64,000 bases of DNA from JAWKWH01 sp965204295 (GTDB lineage: Bacteria; Pseudomonadota; Alphaproteobacteria; Rhizobiales; Rhizobiaceae): NCBI GenBank assembly GCA_965204295.1, contig OZ241973.1:2356001-2420000 (forward strand). Direction: 5' to 3'. A program made the translations under genes and the position numbers. Under the pieces are notes generated by a model. It worked only from the letters and a program-made list of their open reading frames with translations, did no database searches and was not told the DNA's origin. Below, piece by piece: positions 35,192 through 44,710 of this stretch (the first letter of the stretch is position 1; each line of letters begins with the position of its first letter).

Positions 35192-35617
35192 ATGACGAGA
35201 ATGACGCCTTTTTCGAGCCCGCTGCTGCTTGGGTTTGAATCGATGGAAAAAGCGCTTGAACGGGTGGCGAAATCCGGAGACGGATATCCGCCATACAATA
35301 TCGAGCGGATCGGCGCGGGCGGCGAAAACGCGGAAAGACTGCGCATCACGCTCGCCGTCGCGGGATTCGACGAAGACGATCTGGATGTGAGCACCGAAGA
35401 AAACCAGCTTGTCATTTGTGGCGGACAGGCGGAGGAAGAGCCTCGCGAATATCTGCACCGGGGCATCGCGGCGCGACAGTTTCGACGGTCATTCGTACTC
35501 GCCGACGGAATGCGGGTTATCGGCGCGGAACTGAAAAACGGGCTCCTGTCGATCAGCCTCGACCGGCCTGAACCTGAAAGAACGACACGGAAAATCGACA
35601 TTTCGGTCAAAGACTGA
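35192..35617 (+). CDS. small heat shock protein, Hsp20 family
   Basis: ATP-independent chaperone of 141 residues with a central alpha-crystallin domain (about 38-130): RLRITLAVAGFDEDDLDVST, NQLVICGGQ, and RRSFVLADGMRVIGAELKNG LLSISL in sequence. YLHRGIAARQF precedes the strand as in IbpA types. Followed 95 bp on by a DUF1150 gene, a pair typical of alphaproteobacteria. A heat-shock promoter or ROSE-type thermosensor was not identified. Confidence 0.93.
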   Translation: MTRMTPFSSPLLLGFESMEKALERVAKSGDGYPPYNIERIGAGGENAERLRITLAVAGFDEDDLDVSTEENQLVICGGQAEEEPREYLHRGIAARQFRRSFVLADGMRVIGAELKNGLLSISLDRPEPERTTRKIDISVKD

Positions 35618-35711
35618 AGCGATTCGGACCGGAAATCGGATTTCCGCGATGAACGGAAGGGCGCTTTTGGAGCGCCGCCATGGTGGAGCGCAACCGCGGA
35701 AGGAGCCTGGA

Positions 35712-35969
35712 ATGAACACGGAAGAGCATGACGGCATCATGAGCGCGGACCGGTTCGCCCATCTGGGCGAGGGTCATGTGGCCTATGTCCGCAAAATGCG
35801 GACGGATGACCTGATCGACCGTTATCCCGGCCTGCCGGAGATCGACCGGGGCCTTGAACTGTGGGCCTTGTTCGGTGCGGACGGACAGCCGATCCTGCTT
35901 ACCGGCGAACGCGCCGCGGCTCTGGCCGGCGCCATGGAAAATGAATTGACGCCTGTTTCAATTCACTGA
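35712..35969 (+). CDS. DUF1150 protein
   Basis: An 85-residue protein with GHVAYVRKMRTDDLID, a central ELWALFGADGQPILLTGERA strand-turn segment and a C-terminal NELTPVSIH. This is the DUF1150 family of alphaproteobacteria, usually next to Hsp20. Start at 35712 has GGAAG... (GGAGCC) upstream; an earlier in-frame ATG at 35649 gives a non-conserved leader. Role unknown; probably stress-related by association. Confidence 0.9.
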   Translation: MNTEEHDGIMSADRFAHLGEGHVAYVRKMRTDDLIDRYPGLPEIDRGLELWALFGADGQPILLTGERAAALAGAMENELTPVSIH

Positions 35970-35998
35970 CCGGGCGACGCGGGAACGCCACCCCGCGA

Positions 35999-36463
35999 TC
36001 AGGCGGCGTGCGACGTTTCGGCCCGTGACAGGAAATCGTGAATGATGGCGGCATCGGACGTGCCGCGTATCTTCGAGACGGTGTCGGCGTTCCTCAACAC
36101 GCGCGCGATCCGTGACAACGCCTTCAAATGATCCGCGCCCGCTCCTTCCGGCGCAAGCAGCAGAAACACCAGATCCACGGGCTGTTCGTCCATGGCTTCA
36201 AAGTCGACCGGGGTTTCCAGGCGCGCGAAAACACCGGTTATCGTATTGACGCCGGGAAGCTTGCCGTGCGGAATCGCAATTCCGCCTCCGACGCCTGTGG
36301 ATCCCAGACGTTCGCGCTGCAATATCGTGTCGAAAACATCGCGTTCGGCAAGGCCCGTCAGATCCGATGCCTTCCGTGCAAGCTGCTGAAGCAGTTGTTT
36401 CTTTGAATTCGCCTTCAACGCCGGCACGATCGAACTCACACCGATCAAATCGCTCAAATCCAT
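35999..36463 (-). CDS. ptsN: PTS IIA-like nitrogen regulatory protein
   Basis: EIIA-Ntr of the nitrogen-related phosphotransferase chain; 154 residues with the phosphorylatable His in GGGIAIPHGKLPGV and strands PVDFEAMDEQPVDLVFLLLA. It lies downstream of hpf and rpoN in the classical order, where it modulates sigma-54-linked and potassium or nitrogen regulation. The intergenic distance to hpf is 47 bp. Confidence 0.96.
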   Translation of the reverse strand: MDLSDLIGVSSIVPALKANSKKQLLQQLARKASDLTGLAERDVFDTILQRERLGSTGVGGGIAIPHGKLPGVNTITGVFARLETPVDFEAMDEQPVDLVFLLLAPEGAGADHLKALSRIARVLRNADTVSKIRGTSDAAIIHDFLSRAETSHAA

Positions 36464-36510
36464 TGATCCCGACTTCCCCTTGTCATTCCGTCGCCCGTAT
36501 CGCCGCGACG

Positions 36511-37089
36511 CTAGCCGTTCCGGTTTCCCGCCGCTGACGGGTCTATCCAGCCGATATTTCCGTCCGGTCGCCGATAGACGATATTGACCTCGCCATGGGC
36601 CGCGCTTCGAAAGACGAACACCGGCGAATCCTTGGTGTCCAGTTCTACAACGGCCGACGCGACGGACATCGTTTCAAGCGACATTGTGGATTCGGCCACG
36701 ACGGCCGGCGCATAGTCCTCCGGCACCTCGTGCTCATCGTCATCGACCGCCGCCATGATCGTATAGGCGATGTCCGTCGCTGGGCCGCGTTCATTGTTGT
36801 GAGACTTCAAACGCCGCTTGTATCGGCGAAGTCTCTTTTCGACCCGTTCGGCCGCTGCGTCAAACGCCGCTTCCGGACGCTGCCCGTCGCCCGTCGCCTG
36901 CAGGGTGATGCCGGTGTCGAGACTGACGACGCAATCGGCCGCATATCGCGACCCCGACTTTTCGACGGTGACATGGCCGGTGAAACCGCCGTCGAAGAAT
37001 TTATCGACCGCTTCGCCGATCCTGTCTTCGATCCTTGCGCGAAACGAAGCGCCGATTTCCATGTGTTTGCCGGATACGCGCAGATTCAT
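36511..37089 (-). CDS. hpf: long-form ribosome hibernation promoting factor
   Basis: 192 residues, matching the long HPF form that dimerises 70S ribosomes in stationary phase. N-terminal domain (MNLRVSGKHMEIGASFRARI to about 105) binds the ribosome; after a linker, the C-terminal dimerisation domain is VVELDTKDSPVFVFRSAAHG then VNIVYRRPDGNIGWIDP. Between rpoN and ptsN. Confidence 0.95.
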   Translation of the reverse strand: MNLRVSGKHMEIGASFRARIEDRIGEAVDKFFDGGFTGHVTVEKSGSRYAADCVVSLDTGITLQATGDGQRPEAAFDAAAERVEKRLRRYKRRLKSHNNERGPATDIAYTIMAAVDDDEHEVPEDYAPAVVAESTMSLETMSVASAVVELDTKDSPVFVFRSAAHGEVNIVYRRPDGNIGWIDPSAAGNRNG

Positions 37090-37323
37090 AAGATCCGTAC
37101 CTGTTGCACTTTTCTGCCGGGGTTCCCGAATTCGAACCTACCGTTGTCGCGCCACCGGGAAAAGGGTCCCGGTGCGATTTATCTCGATTTGATGTCTCCG
37201 GCATATCTTTCCGACTGTCCCGGAATGCTGCGAATTTATCGGTCGACCGTGACGAGCGTGCTTCCGGTCATGTCGGCGGTACTTGTCGATAAAGCGCCAA
37301 AAGCCGGCGAAATCGGGCGGTAA

Positions 37324-38862
37324 TCAGCGATTTGCGGCGGCAATCGCCTTCTTTTCGCGCCTGCGCTGCACGGAAGAGGGGATGTTCATCGCTTCGCGGT
37401 ATTTCGCGATCGTCCGCCGCGCGATATCGATGTCGGATTTCTTCAAGATATCCACAATCGCGTCGTCCGAGAGCGCTTTTTCAGGCGGTTCGCTCTCGAT
37501 GAGCTCGCGAATGCGGTGGCGAACCGCGGACGAGGAGTGCGCATCGCCGTCATCCATTGCCGCTATGGCCCGGGAGAAGAAATACCGCAGTTCGAAAACG
37601 CCCCTGGATGTCGCCATGAACTTGTTGGCGGTAACCCGGCTTACTGTCGATTCGTGCATGCCGATCTCGTCGGCGACCGCTTTCAACGTCAGCGGTTTCA
37701 GGCTCGATATCCCGTGAACGAGGAACGAATCCTGCCTTCGAACGATCTCGCTTGCAACCTTCAGGATCGTTTCGGCGCGCCGGTCGAGGCTCCGCGTGAG
37801 CCAGTTCGCCTCGCGCAGACAATTCGTCAGGAACTCCCGGTCCTTGCCGGAAACCGACCCGGACACGCGGTTCAGGTACTGATGGTCGACAAGCACCCGC
37901 GGCAACGCATCCGCGTTGAGTTCGACGATCCAACCGCCGTCGGACGCGGCGAAAACCGATACGTCCGGAACGATCCCGGGGGCGGGCGCGACGGAAAACG
38001 CCGTGCCGGGCTTCGGGTCGAGCGCCTTTATTTCGGTCAGCATGTCGACAAGGTCCTCCTCATCGACGCCGCAGAGTTTCCTCAGCATTGCGAAGTCGCG
38101 TTTCGCCAGAAGATGGAGATTGTCGATCAGCTTCTCCATCGCCGGGTCGAAGCGGTCCCGCTCCCGCAACTGGATTGCAAGACACTCGTTCAAATCCCGC
38201 GCGAACAAACCCGGCGGCTCGAAACTCTGACACTGCTTCAGAACTTCCGGCGGGCGTTCGGAGCCAACACCGAGCCGAGCCGCGATTTCACCCATATCGG
38301 CATGCATGTAGCCGGATTCATCAAGCATATCCGCCAGTTCGCCCGCGATGATCAGATCGACCGGATCACGGATCGCAAGCGCGATTTGTTCGCCTACATG
38401 TTGTCGCAGCGTCTTTTGGGCTTCGGCGACCGCTTCCGGCGAGAAATCGCCGGCGGCGCGGCCGACCGCGGGCGCCGATTTCCACTGAACCTGAAAATTC
38501 GGCGTCAGAACCTCGCCATTTCCCGGATCGTGGGGAAAGACGTTCTCCGGCGACGTATCGAGCTTGTCGGCAATGTCGCCGGAATCGGTCTCAGATTCGG
38601 TCGAGAGCGCGCCGGCGGCGGCCGGTCGGTTCGCGATTGAAGATTCCGGTCCGTCGTTCCGAGCGGTTCTCCGTTCCGCCGTCCCTAGGGTTTCGTCGGC
38701 GGTTTCGTCGCGCGCGAGCAAGGGGTTTTTCTCCATCTGCTCATCGATGAACCGTTCGAGTTCGCCACGGGTCATCCGAAGCAGTCTGATCGACTGCATC
38801 AGTTGCGGGGTCATCGCCGGCGACTGCGCCTGGCGAAGCTGCAATTTGGCCGATAGCGCCAT
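37324..38862 (-). CDS. rpoN: RNA polymerase sigma-54 factor
   Basis: 512-residue sigma-54. Region I (KLQLRQAQSPAMTPQLMQSI) is Gln/Leu-rich and contacts activators; the core-binding region occupies the middle; the C-terminal helix-turn-helix and the RpoN box ARRTIAKYREAMNIPSS recognise the -24 element. All regions are intact. Lies 112 bp downstream of lptB and 234 bp upstream of hpf. Confidence 0.97.
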   Translation of the reverse strand: MALSAKLQLRQAQSPAMTPQLMQSIRLLRMTRGELERFIDEQMEKNPLLARDETADETLGTAERRTARNDGPESSIANRPAAAGALSTESETDSGDIADKLDTSPENVFPHDPGNGEVLTPNFQVQWKSAPAVGRAAGDFSPEAVAEAQKTLRQHVGEQIALAIRDPVDLIIAGELADMLDESGYMHADMGEIAARLGVGSERPPEVLKQCQSFEPPGLFARDLNECLAIQLRERDRFDPAMEKLIDNLHLLAKRDFAMLRKLCGVDEEDLVDMLTEIKALDPKPGTAFSVAPAPGIVPDVSVFAASDGGWIVELNADALPRVLVDHQYLNRVSGSVSGKDREFLTNCLREANWLTRSLDRRAETILKVASEIVRRQDSFLVHGISSLKPLTLKAVADEIGMHESTVSRVTANKFMATSRGVFELRYFFSRAIAAMDDGDAHSSSAVRHRIRELIESEPPEKALSDDAIVDILKKSDIDIARRTIAKYREAMNIPSSVQRRREKKAIAAANR

Positions 38863-38974
38863 GGATTCGCGTCACGTCCTCCTGTCGCGGGCGATAAGGC
38901 CCGATCGTTCCTGCGGGATCAAGAACCGGCCCGATCCTTGCTTGTCAAGAAGGATTTCGGGCGCAAGACGCTTC

Positions 38975-39748
38975 CTAAAGGGTGAAGCCCTCGCCAAGAT
39001 ACAGCCGTCGGACATCCCGGTTGCCGACAATTTCGTCGGGCCGGCCGTGGGTCAGCAACTCGCCGGCATGGATGATGTAGGCCCTGTCGATCAGCCCCAG
39101 CGTTTCGCGCACATTGTGGTCGGTGACCAGAACGCCGATGCCCCGCGCCGTCAGGTGACGAACGAGTTCCTGGATATCGGCGACCGCGATCGGGTCGACG
39201 CCCGCGAAAGGCTCGTCGAGCAGCATGAAATTCGGGTCGCTCGCCAGCGCCCGCGCGATTTCGAGGCGGCGTCTTTCTCCGCCGGAAAGAGAAATGGCCG
39301 GCGCCTTTCGCAGATGAGCGATGCGGAACTCGTCAAGAAGAGAATCGAGTTTGCTTTCCCGCTCCGCCTTGTCCCCGACGGCGATCTCCAATACCGCGCG
39401 GATGTTGTTTTCCACCGACAGGCCGCGGAATATGGATGCTTCCTGTGGCAAATATCCGATCCCCAATCGCGCGCGCCGGTACATCGGCATGCCGGTAACG
39501 TCGTTGCCGTCAATTTCGATCGAACCCTCATCGACCGGAACCAGACCGGTAACCATATAAAAACAGGTGGTTTTTCCCGCGCCGTTGGGTCCCAGGATTC
39601 CGACGGCCTCTCCCGACCTGACGCCAAACGACACTCCGTTGACGACGCGGCGCCCCTTGTAGCTTTTGGAAATGCCGCGCGCGACCAACGTACCGCGCAT
39701 GTCGGCCGCCGCGCCGGGCTTCGAGGCGCCTTGCCGATCCGTCGTCAT
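38975..39748 (-). CDS. lptB: LPS export ABC transporter ATPase
   Basis: ATPase of the LptBFG complex that extracts lipopolysaccharide from the inner membrane. 257 residues: Walker A GPNGAGKTT, Q-loop LPQEASIF, signature SLSGGERRRLEIARAL, Walker B FMLLDEPFAGVDPIA, and H-loop VTDHNVRETL, the last two blocks being diagnostic for LptB. A short Ala/Gly-rich N-terminal leader (16 residues) precedes the conserved MRGTLVARGISKSYK; translation could begin there. Confidence 0.96.
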   Translation of the reverse strand: MTTDRQGASKPGAAADMRGTLVARGISKSYKGRRVVNGVSFGVRSGEAVGILGPNGAGKTTCFYMVTGLVPVDEGSIEIDGNDVTGMPMYRRARLGIGYLPQEASIFRGLSVENNIRAVLEIAVGDKAERESKLDSLLDEFRIAHLRKAPAISLSGGERRRLEIARALASDPNFMLLDEPFAGVDPIAVADIQELVRHLTARGIGVLVTDHNVRETLGLIDRAYIIHAGELLTHGRPDEIVGNRDVRRLYLGEGFTL

Positions 39749-39800
39749 GCTCGCCGAACTGGATATCGTCGCAATCCTTCGCGATCGGGCCGCTGGCGGG

Positions 39801-40367
39801 TCAGTTGTTTTTCGATTTCGGATCGAGCTGCATGATCACGCGCCCGCCGCCGGATTCGCTTTCGCAGCCGTCGAAACTGGCCATGCCGGTCTTCATTCGC
39901 ACGGTCAGCCTGCATCCGACGATCACATTCTCGCCCTCGCTCAACACAACCTTCTCGCCGCTGAGAACCAGAACCTCCGTCTTCATGTCGAACGTTCCGC
40001 GATCGCCGGTCGCGATCTGGGACTCGGACTTCACGTAGACCTTGCCGTCGACCTCGAGACGTTCGATATCCGACGATCCGCCGGCGACGGGTCCGCCGTT
40101 CCCGGCGTAGTGAACGATCATCCGGCCGGATTTGAGCAGGGTCTTGCCCTGCACGACGCTGACATTGCCGGAGAAAATGGCGCGGCGCTCATTATCCCGC
40201 ACTTCAAGGCGATCGCTTTCGATCCGGATGGGTTGGTCGCCGGACAGGCTGATGGCGGTGAAACGGCCGGAACCGTCCTGCGCCATCGCGGCGATTGTCG
40301 CGGCCGGCCAGACCGCCGCCGCGAGACCGAACGCGAACAAAAATTTCACAATCCTATCCATCCTCAT
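39801..40367 (-). CDS. lptA: LPS transport periplasmic protein LptA
   Basis: 188-residue periplasmic protein with a signal peptide (FLFAFGLAAAVWPAATIAAM), then the beta-jellyroll OstA domain: PIRIESDRLEVRDNERRAIF, SGNVSVVQG and DRGTFDMKTEVLVLSGE. It bridges LptC to the outer-membrane LptD. Overlaps the end of lptC by 14 bases; 52 bp upstream of lptB. Confidence 0.93.
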   Translation of the reverse strand: MRMDRIVKFLFAFGLAAAVWPAATIAAMAQDGSGRFTAISLSGDQPIRIESDRLEVRDNERRAIFSGNVSVVQGKTLLKSGRMIVHYAGNGGPVAGGSSDIERLEVDGKVYVKSESQIATGDRGTFDMKTEVLVLSGEKVVLSEGENVIVGCRLTVRMKTGMASFDGCESESGGGRVIMQLDPKSKNN

Positions 40368-41031
40368 CTCCGGATTTAACCCGACGGGGCAGCACGGTCA
40401 TGCGAACCCGATCCTCGAACACGACAACTTTGCCTCGTTCCTCCACGGTCATGGCGTCGGCTTCAAGCGTGGAGCCGTTCATGCTGACGCCGACAGGCTC
40501 CGACGAGACGATCCGGCCCGACTTCATGTCGACGAATGCGGATTTCAGGTCAACCGTCAGCCCCCCATTTGTCCGTATCGTCATCGGACCGGTTACGTCC
40601 AGGGTATTGCCGTCGTTGTCAAATATACCGGTTTTCGCCCTGATATCCGCCCAGCTTTCCGCTTCGATCGGCAGTCGGGCGTCGATATTCTCCAAAGTGA
40701 TGATCGATGTGTCCGTCAGATTCTGAACGGCGCGTTCCGCCGTCACCTCATAGGGAAGATTGTCGTTGGTGAATCCGTTCAGTTTCGGATTGGCCATCAC
40801 GAGATTGCCGTCCCTGATCGCCGAGCCGGTCATATCGGCGGTAAATCCTTCGGGCGCGGCCAGCCAGGACCACCCGGTAAACGCGGCGACCACGAGCAGG
40901 GCGCCCACGGGCAATCCGATCTTGAGCGCGCCGACGCGGCGCGAGTGTTTTCGCGCGCGCAGAAAATCCTCTTCGGACCGGATCGATCCCGCGACCGCGC
41001 CGCCGGTTTGCTGATCTGCGTTTATCGTCAT
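40354..41031 (-). CDS. lptC: LPS export protein LptC
   Basis: 225 residues from ATG 41031. A single N-terminal membrane helix (IGLPVGALLVVAAFTGWSWL) and a periplasmic jellyroll with VMANPKLNGFTNDNLPYEVT and LDVTGPMTIRTNGGLTVDLK. LptC couples LptBFG to LptA. An extended frame to 41625 is a shadow of sppA. First gene of lptC-lptA-lptB-rpoN-hpf-ptsN. Confidence 0.93.
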   Translation of the reverse strand: MTINADQQTGGAVAGSIRSEEDFLRARKHSRRVGALKIGLPVGALLVVAAFTGWSWLAAPEGFTADMTGSAIRDGNLVMANPKLNGFTNDNLPYEVTAERAVQNLTDTSIITLENIDARLPIEAESWADIRAKTGIFDNDGNTLDVTGPMTIRTNGGLTVDLKSAFVDMKSGRIVSSEPVGVSMNGSTLEADAMTVEERGKVVVFEDRVRMTVLPRRVKSGDEDG

Positions 41032-41290
41032 CCCACGAAATTTCACCCGACCGCCCGCGGTTGCCGGAAAACGCGGTCGCGGATCAAAGACAATGTGAAC
41101 GGCGCCGCATGGCGCCGCAATACGGTTATTATAAGGTGAAACGCCATAAAAGCCACCATGCGTCCGCAACACACCGCGCAATGGCGCTGGCGACCGCGCC
41201 CCGGATGCGCTAAGAGCATTGAAATCGACGAACCCGCCCGGAATTCCGCGACCGGACCCCGCATCGTGGATCTCATAAACAGGATCGGCC

Positions 41291-42250
41291 ATGTCTTCAA
41301 CTGCTGACGAAATCATCGACCGGCGACGAATACGCAAGAAACTGACGTTCTGGCGCATCATGACCCTGCTGGTCGCCGCCGTCGCCATCCTGGCCGCTTC
41401 ATGGCGTCTCCTTGAAGATCGAATAGGCGGCATGTACTCGGACCACATCGCCAAGGTCCGGATCGCGGGAACGATTTTCGAGGACGACGAATTGCTGGAC
41501 CGGCTGGAATCGATTGCCGAATCCGACCGCGTGAGGGGCGTGATCGTCGCGATCGACTCTCCCGGCGGGACCACCGCGGGAGGGGAAGCGATATTCGAAG
41601 CGATTCGCGACATCGCCGAAGACAAGCCGGTCGTCGCGCAGGTCGGCGCCGTCGCCGCGTCGGCCGGATATATGGTCGCGTCCGCGACCGATCATATCGT
41701 TGCGCGTCGGTCATCGATCGTGGGCTCGATCGGCGTTCTGGTCCAGTTTCCCGAATTCACCGGCCTGATGGAGAAAATCGGCGTCGGAATGGAGGAAATC
41801 AAATCCTCGCCCCTCAAGGCGGAGCCTTCGCCGTTCAACGAAACCACCGAAACGGAACGTGCGATGATCCGTCGAATGATCGTGGATTCCCATGACTGGT
41901 TCGTGAACCTTGTCGCGGAACGTCGTCCGCTGGACAGGGCTCGGGCGCTCGCCGTGGCGGACGGTTCGGTGTTCACCGGTCGTCAGGCGATCGGGAACAG
42001 GCTCGTGGATGCGCTCGGCGGCGAGAAAACGGCCGTCGAATGGCTGGTGGGCAGGGGACTGGAGCCGGAACTCGAGGTGCTGGAGTGGAAAGAGGAGCGG
42101 AATGTCGGCCTGTTCGATCTCTTCGGGCTTTCCGGCAATCCGGCAAAATGGATCGGCCTTTCCGTCGGGCATGACGGCCCGCTCGAAAAAATCGGTCTCG
42201 ACCGGATGTTCCTTGACGGCCTGGTATCCGTCTGGCATCCTGAAAATTGA
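41291..42250 (+). CDS. sppA: signal peptide peptidase SppA, S49 family
   Basis: 319-residue short-form SppA with one N-terminal membrane helix (FWRIMTLLVAAVAILAASW) and a periplasmic Ser-Lys protease domain. The nucleophile Ser lies in VAASAGYMVASATD and the general-base Lys in IKSSPLKAEPSPFN. VIVAIDSPGGTTAGGEAIFE is the conserved SPGG block. It degrades cleaved signal peptides. Divergent from lptC; ihfB and lapA follow in the same direction. Confidence 0.95.
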   Translation: MSSTADEIIDRRRIRKKLTFWRIMTLLVAAVAILAASWRLLEDRIGGMYSDHIAKVRIAGTIFEDDELLDRLESIAESDRVRGVIVAIDSPGGTTAGGEAIFEAIRDIAEDKPVVAQVGAVAASAGYMVASATDHIVARRSSIVGSIGVLVQFPEFTGLMEKIGVGMEEIKSSPLKAEPSPFNETTETERAMIRRMIVDSHDWFVNLVAERRPLDRARALAVADGSVFTGRQAIGNRLVDALGGEKTAVEWLVGRGLEPELEVLEWKEERNVGLFDLFGLSGNPAKWIGLSVGHDGPLEKIGLDRMFLDGLVSVWHPEN

Positions 42251-42316
42251 CCCCGGAACGGAAAAAAACATCGAGAATTCAACGAATACCGAATAACCCT
42301 TTGTCTGAGGCGCCTC

Positions 42317-42598
42317 ATGATCAAGTCCGAACTCGTGCAAATCGTCGCCAACCGCAACCCGCATCTTTTTCAGCGCGATGTCGAGAACATCGTGAACGCC
42401 ATTCTAAACGAGATCACGGAAGCGCTTGCGTCCGGCGACCGCGTTGAACTGCGCGGATTTGGCGCTTTCTCGGTCAAGAACAGACCGGCCCGAACGGGAA
42501 GAAATCCCCGAACCGGCGAATCCGTCGCGGTGAAGGAAAAATGGGTGCCGTCCTTCAAGACCGGCAAGGAACTTCGAAACCGCCTCAATTCGGACTAA
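42317..42598 (+). CDS. ihfB: integration host factor subunit beta
   Basis: 93-residue DNA-bending protein of the HU/IHF family; ELVQIVANRNPHLFQRDVEN helix, the RVELRGFGAFSVKNRPARTG beta arm and NPRTGESVAVKEKWVPSFK with the intercalating Pro. Partners with IhfA, encoded elsewhere. Lies 66 bp after sppA. Confidence 0.96.
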   Translation: MIKSELVQIVANRNPHLFQRDVENIVNAILNEITEALASGDRVELRGFGAFSVKNRPARTGRNPRTGESVAVKEKWVPSFKTGKELRNRLNSD

Positions 42599-42625
42599 TC
42601 CGACGAATCGAAATCCCGGACAGCC

Positions 42626-43000
42626 ATGATCAGCAGACTTGTCGCCGCGCTCGTTCTCGTACCGGTCGCGGTCATCCTCATCTCGCTCGCGGTGGCGAAC
42701 CGCGATCCGGCGGGTTTCACGATCGATCCGTTCAATCCGGGTAATCCGGCGCTGACGCTGGAATTGCCGTTGTTCGTCTGGCTGTTCGCCGCGCTGGCGC
42801 TTGGAATGATCGTGGGTTCGACCGCCACCTGGTTCAGGCAGCGCAAATACCGGCGCGCGGCGAAAGACGGCCGCCGGGAAACGGCGGTTTCGCGTGACCT
42901 GATGAAATCGAAACCCGAGGCGCCGCCGGCGCCGGGAGAGCGAACCTTGTCGCCGAATCGCAATGACGGAAAACCCGCATCGTTCTCACGGCGGCGATAA
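42626..43000 (+). CDS. LapA-domain membrane protein
   Basis: 124 residues, two hydrophobic segments (VAALVLVPVAVILISLAVAN and LFVWLFAALALGMIVGSTAT) with the conserved N at the end of the first helix and a basic C-terminus: LapA (DUF1049) family. Position after ihfB is conserved in proteobacteria, where LapA acts with LapB in LPS-synthesis control. Its 3' end overlaps the next gene by 38 bases. Confidence 0.88.
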   Translation: MISRLVAALVLVPVAVILISLAVANRDPAGFTIDPFNPGNPALTLELPLFVWLFAALALGMIVGSTATWFRQRKYRRAAKDGRRETAVSRDLMKSKPEAPPAPGERTLSPNRNDGKPASFSRRR

Positions 43001-43877
43001 ACCGGCGCCGCCGGGCGAGAATTTCCGCGCGCCGCGAGAAAACGCGCCGCTTGTTCTCGAAATAACCGGCAATGACGACTACGCCCTGCCGGACAGCGGC
43101 GCCGGACAAAAACCTGAGCGCTACGGCGCCTATCGCATTGTCAGACCGGAAGGACAGGCCATCGGGAACAGGGCGCTCGGCGAAAAGGAATGGTCGCGGG
43201 CCGACGCGGTATTCACGGGAGATGCCGACGAGGAAGGTATCGGCCGATGGCGCTTTCCAAAATCGCCGTTCGGGGAAACATGGCCGATGCGTCATGACGG
43301 CCTGGACTATCTCGGCCGATTCACGTCATTTCGTCATGTCGGCGTATTTCCGGAGCAGGCGATCCACTGGAATCACATGGAATCGCTTGTCAAAACGGCA
43401 ACCGGGCCCGTGCGGGCGCTGAATCCGTTCGGCTACACGGGAACAGCTGCGCCGGTCGCCGCCGGAGCGGGCGCCGAAGTCACCCATGTCGATGCGTCAC
43501 GGAAACCGATCGGCCGGATTTGCGGGGATGCGCTCAAATTCGCCCGGCGCGAACGACGCCGCGAAAAGACCTGTGACATCGTTTTGCTGGACCCGCCGGC
43601 ATTCGGACGCGGCCCGAAAGGCGGGAAATGGCGGCCGTTTGAAAACATTCGGGAAATGATCGCGTTGTGCTCGAATATCCTTACGCCCGGACCGTTGGCG
43701 GCGATTTTGACCGCCTATTCGATTCGCGCCTCCTTCTTCACGACCCGCGCATTGATGCCGGACGCGTTTGCCCGAATGGGAGGCGTCGTCGAATCCGGTG
43801 AGCTTGTCATTCGCGAACGGTCGGCCGGGCGCGCTTTGGCGACATCCCTGTTCTCGCGCCGGGTTGCGGATCGATGA
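42963..43877 (+). CDS. class I SAM-dependent methyltransferase (RlmI-like)
   Basis: 304 residues. A SAM-binding motif region VRALNPFGYTGTAAPVAAGA and VTHVDASRK, then DIVLLDPPAFGRGPKGGKW with the catalytic-type DPP motif of the RlmI/YccW-like (pfam10672) RNA methyltransferases. After VDASRKP the usual helix of about 20 residues before the next strand (ICGDALKFARRE) is shortened, which could affect cofactor binding. Followed by a SpoU-type RNA methyltransferase with an ATGA overlap, so both may act on rRNA. Confidence 0.85.
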   Translation: MTENPHRSHGGDKPAPPGENFRAPRENAPLVLEITGNDDYALPDSGAGQKPERYGAYRIVRPEGQAIGNRALGEKEWSRADAVFTGDADEEGIGRWRFPKSPFGETWPMRHDGLDYLGRFTSFRHVGVFPEQAIHWNHMESLVKTATGPVRALNPFGYTGTAAPVAAGAGAEVTHVDASRKPIGRICGDALKFARRERRREKTCDIVLLDPPAFGRGPKGGKWRPFENIREMIALCSNILTPGPLAAILTAYSIRASFFTTRALMPDAFARMGGVVESGELVIRERSAGRALATSLFSRRVADR

Positions 43878-44710
43878 ACGGTTCGGACCGGACCGTCGCG
43901 CCGCCCGGGCGCGTCAGGGAAATAACCAGCCTTGCGAATCCGGTCGTCAAGGACATCCGGGCGTTGTTCCGGAAGAAGCATCGGGATCGGCGGAACGCCT
44001 TCATCGCGGAAGGTCCGAAGCTCGTTGTCGACGCGCTGGACCGGGGATGGCGTATCCGCATGCTGATCCACGCGAAATCGGCGCGGACCGTCGCCGGGAA
44101 AATCGCCGCTCGAGCGATTTCCGTCGGAGGCGATGTCGTTGTCGCGCCGGAAAAAGTCCTGGCGGCGGTCACAAGGCGTGACAATCCGCAGACGGTCGTC
44201 GGCGTGTTCGAGCGGCGGTTCACGTCCCCGCGCGCGATAAATCCGGGTGCGGGGGACGTCTGGATTGCGCTCGACCGGGTGCGCGACCCCGGCAATCTCG
44301 GCGCCGTCGTCCGAACCGCCGATGCGGTCGGAGCGAAAGGAATCGTGCTGGTGGGCGACTGCGTCGATCCGTTCTCGCCGGAAGCGGTGCGCGCGACGAT
44401 GGGCTCCATTTTCTCGATCCCGATCGCGCGTTGCGCCGAAGCCGGCTTTGCCGAATGGATGGAGCGGTTTGACGGATTGACGGTCGGCGCCCATCTGGAG
44501 GGTTCGGTCGACTACCGGTCGGTCGATTACGAAAACCGGCCGATCGTGCTGTTGATGGGCAACGAGCAACGGGGATTGAGCGAAGAACTGGCGAATCGCT
44601 GCGATGAACTGGTGCGGATTCCGCAGGCCGGTCGCGCCGATTCCCTTAATCTCGCCGTCTCGACCGGGGTGATGCTCTACGAAATCCGGCGCGGGGCGCT
44701 TCGTGTTTGA
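43874..44710 (+). CDS. TrmH/SpoU-family RNA 2'-O-methyltransferase
   Basis: 278-residue SPOUT enzyme. An N-terminal substrate-binding domain (SLANPVVKDIRALFRKKHRD, FIAEGPKLVVDAL) precedes the knotted SAM domain with ALDRVRDPGNLGAVVRTADA (motif 1, Asn and Arg), VLLMGNEQRGLS (motif 2) and IPQAGRADSLNLAVSTGVML (motif 3). Overlaps the previous methyltransferase by 4 bases. Target nucleotide unknown. Confidence 0.93.
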   Translation: MNGSDRTVAPPGRVREITSLANPVVKDIRALFRKKHRDRRNAFIAEGPKLVVDALDRGWRIRMLIHAKSARTVAGKIAARAISVGGDVVVAPEKVLAAVTRRDNPQTVVGVFERRFTSPRAINPGAGDVWIALDRVRDPGNLGAVVRTADAVGAKGIVLVGDCVDPFSPEAVRATMGSIFSIPIARCAEAGFAEWMERFDGLTVGAHLEGSVDYRSVDYENRPIVLLMGNEQRGLSEELANRCDELVRIPQAGRADSLNLAVSTGVMLYEIRRGALRV

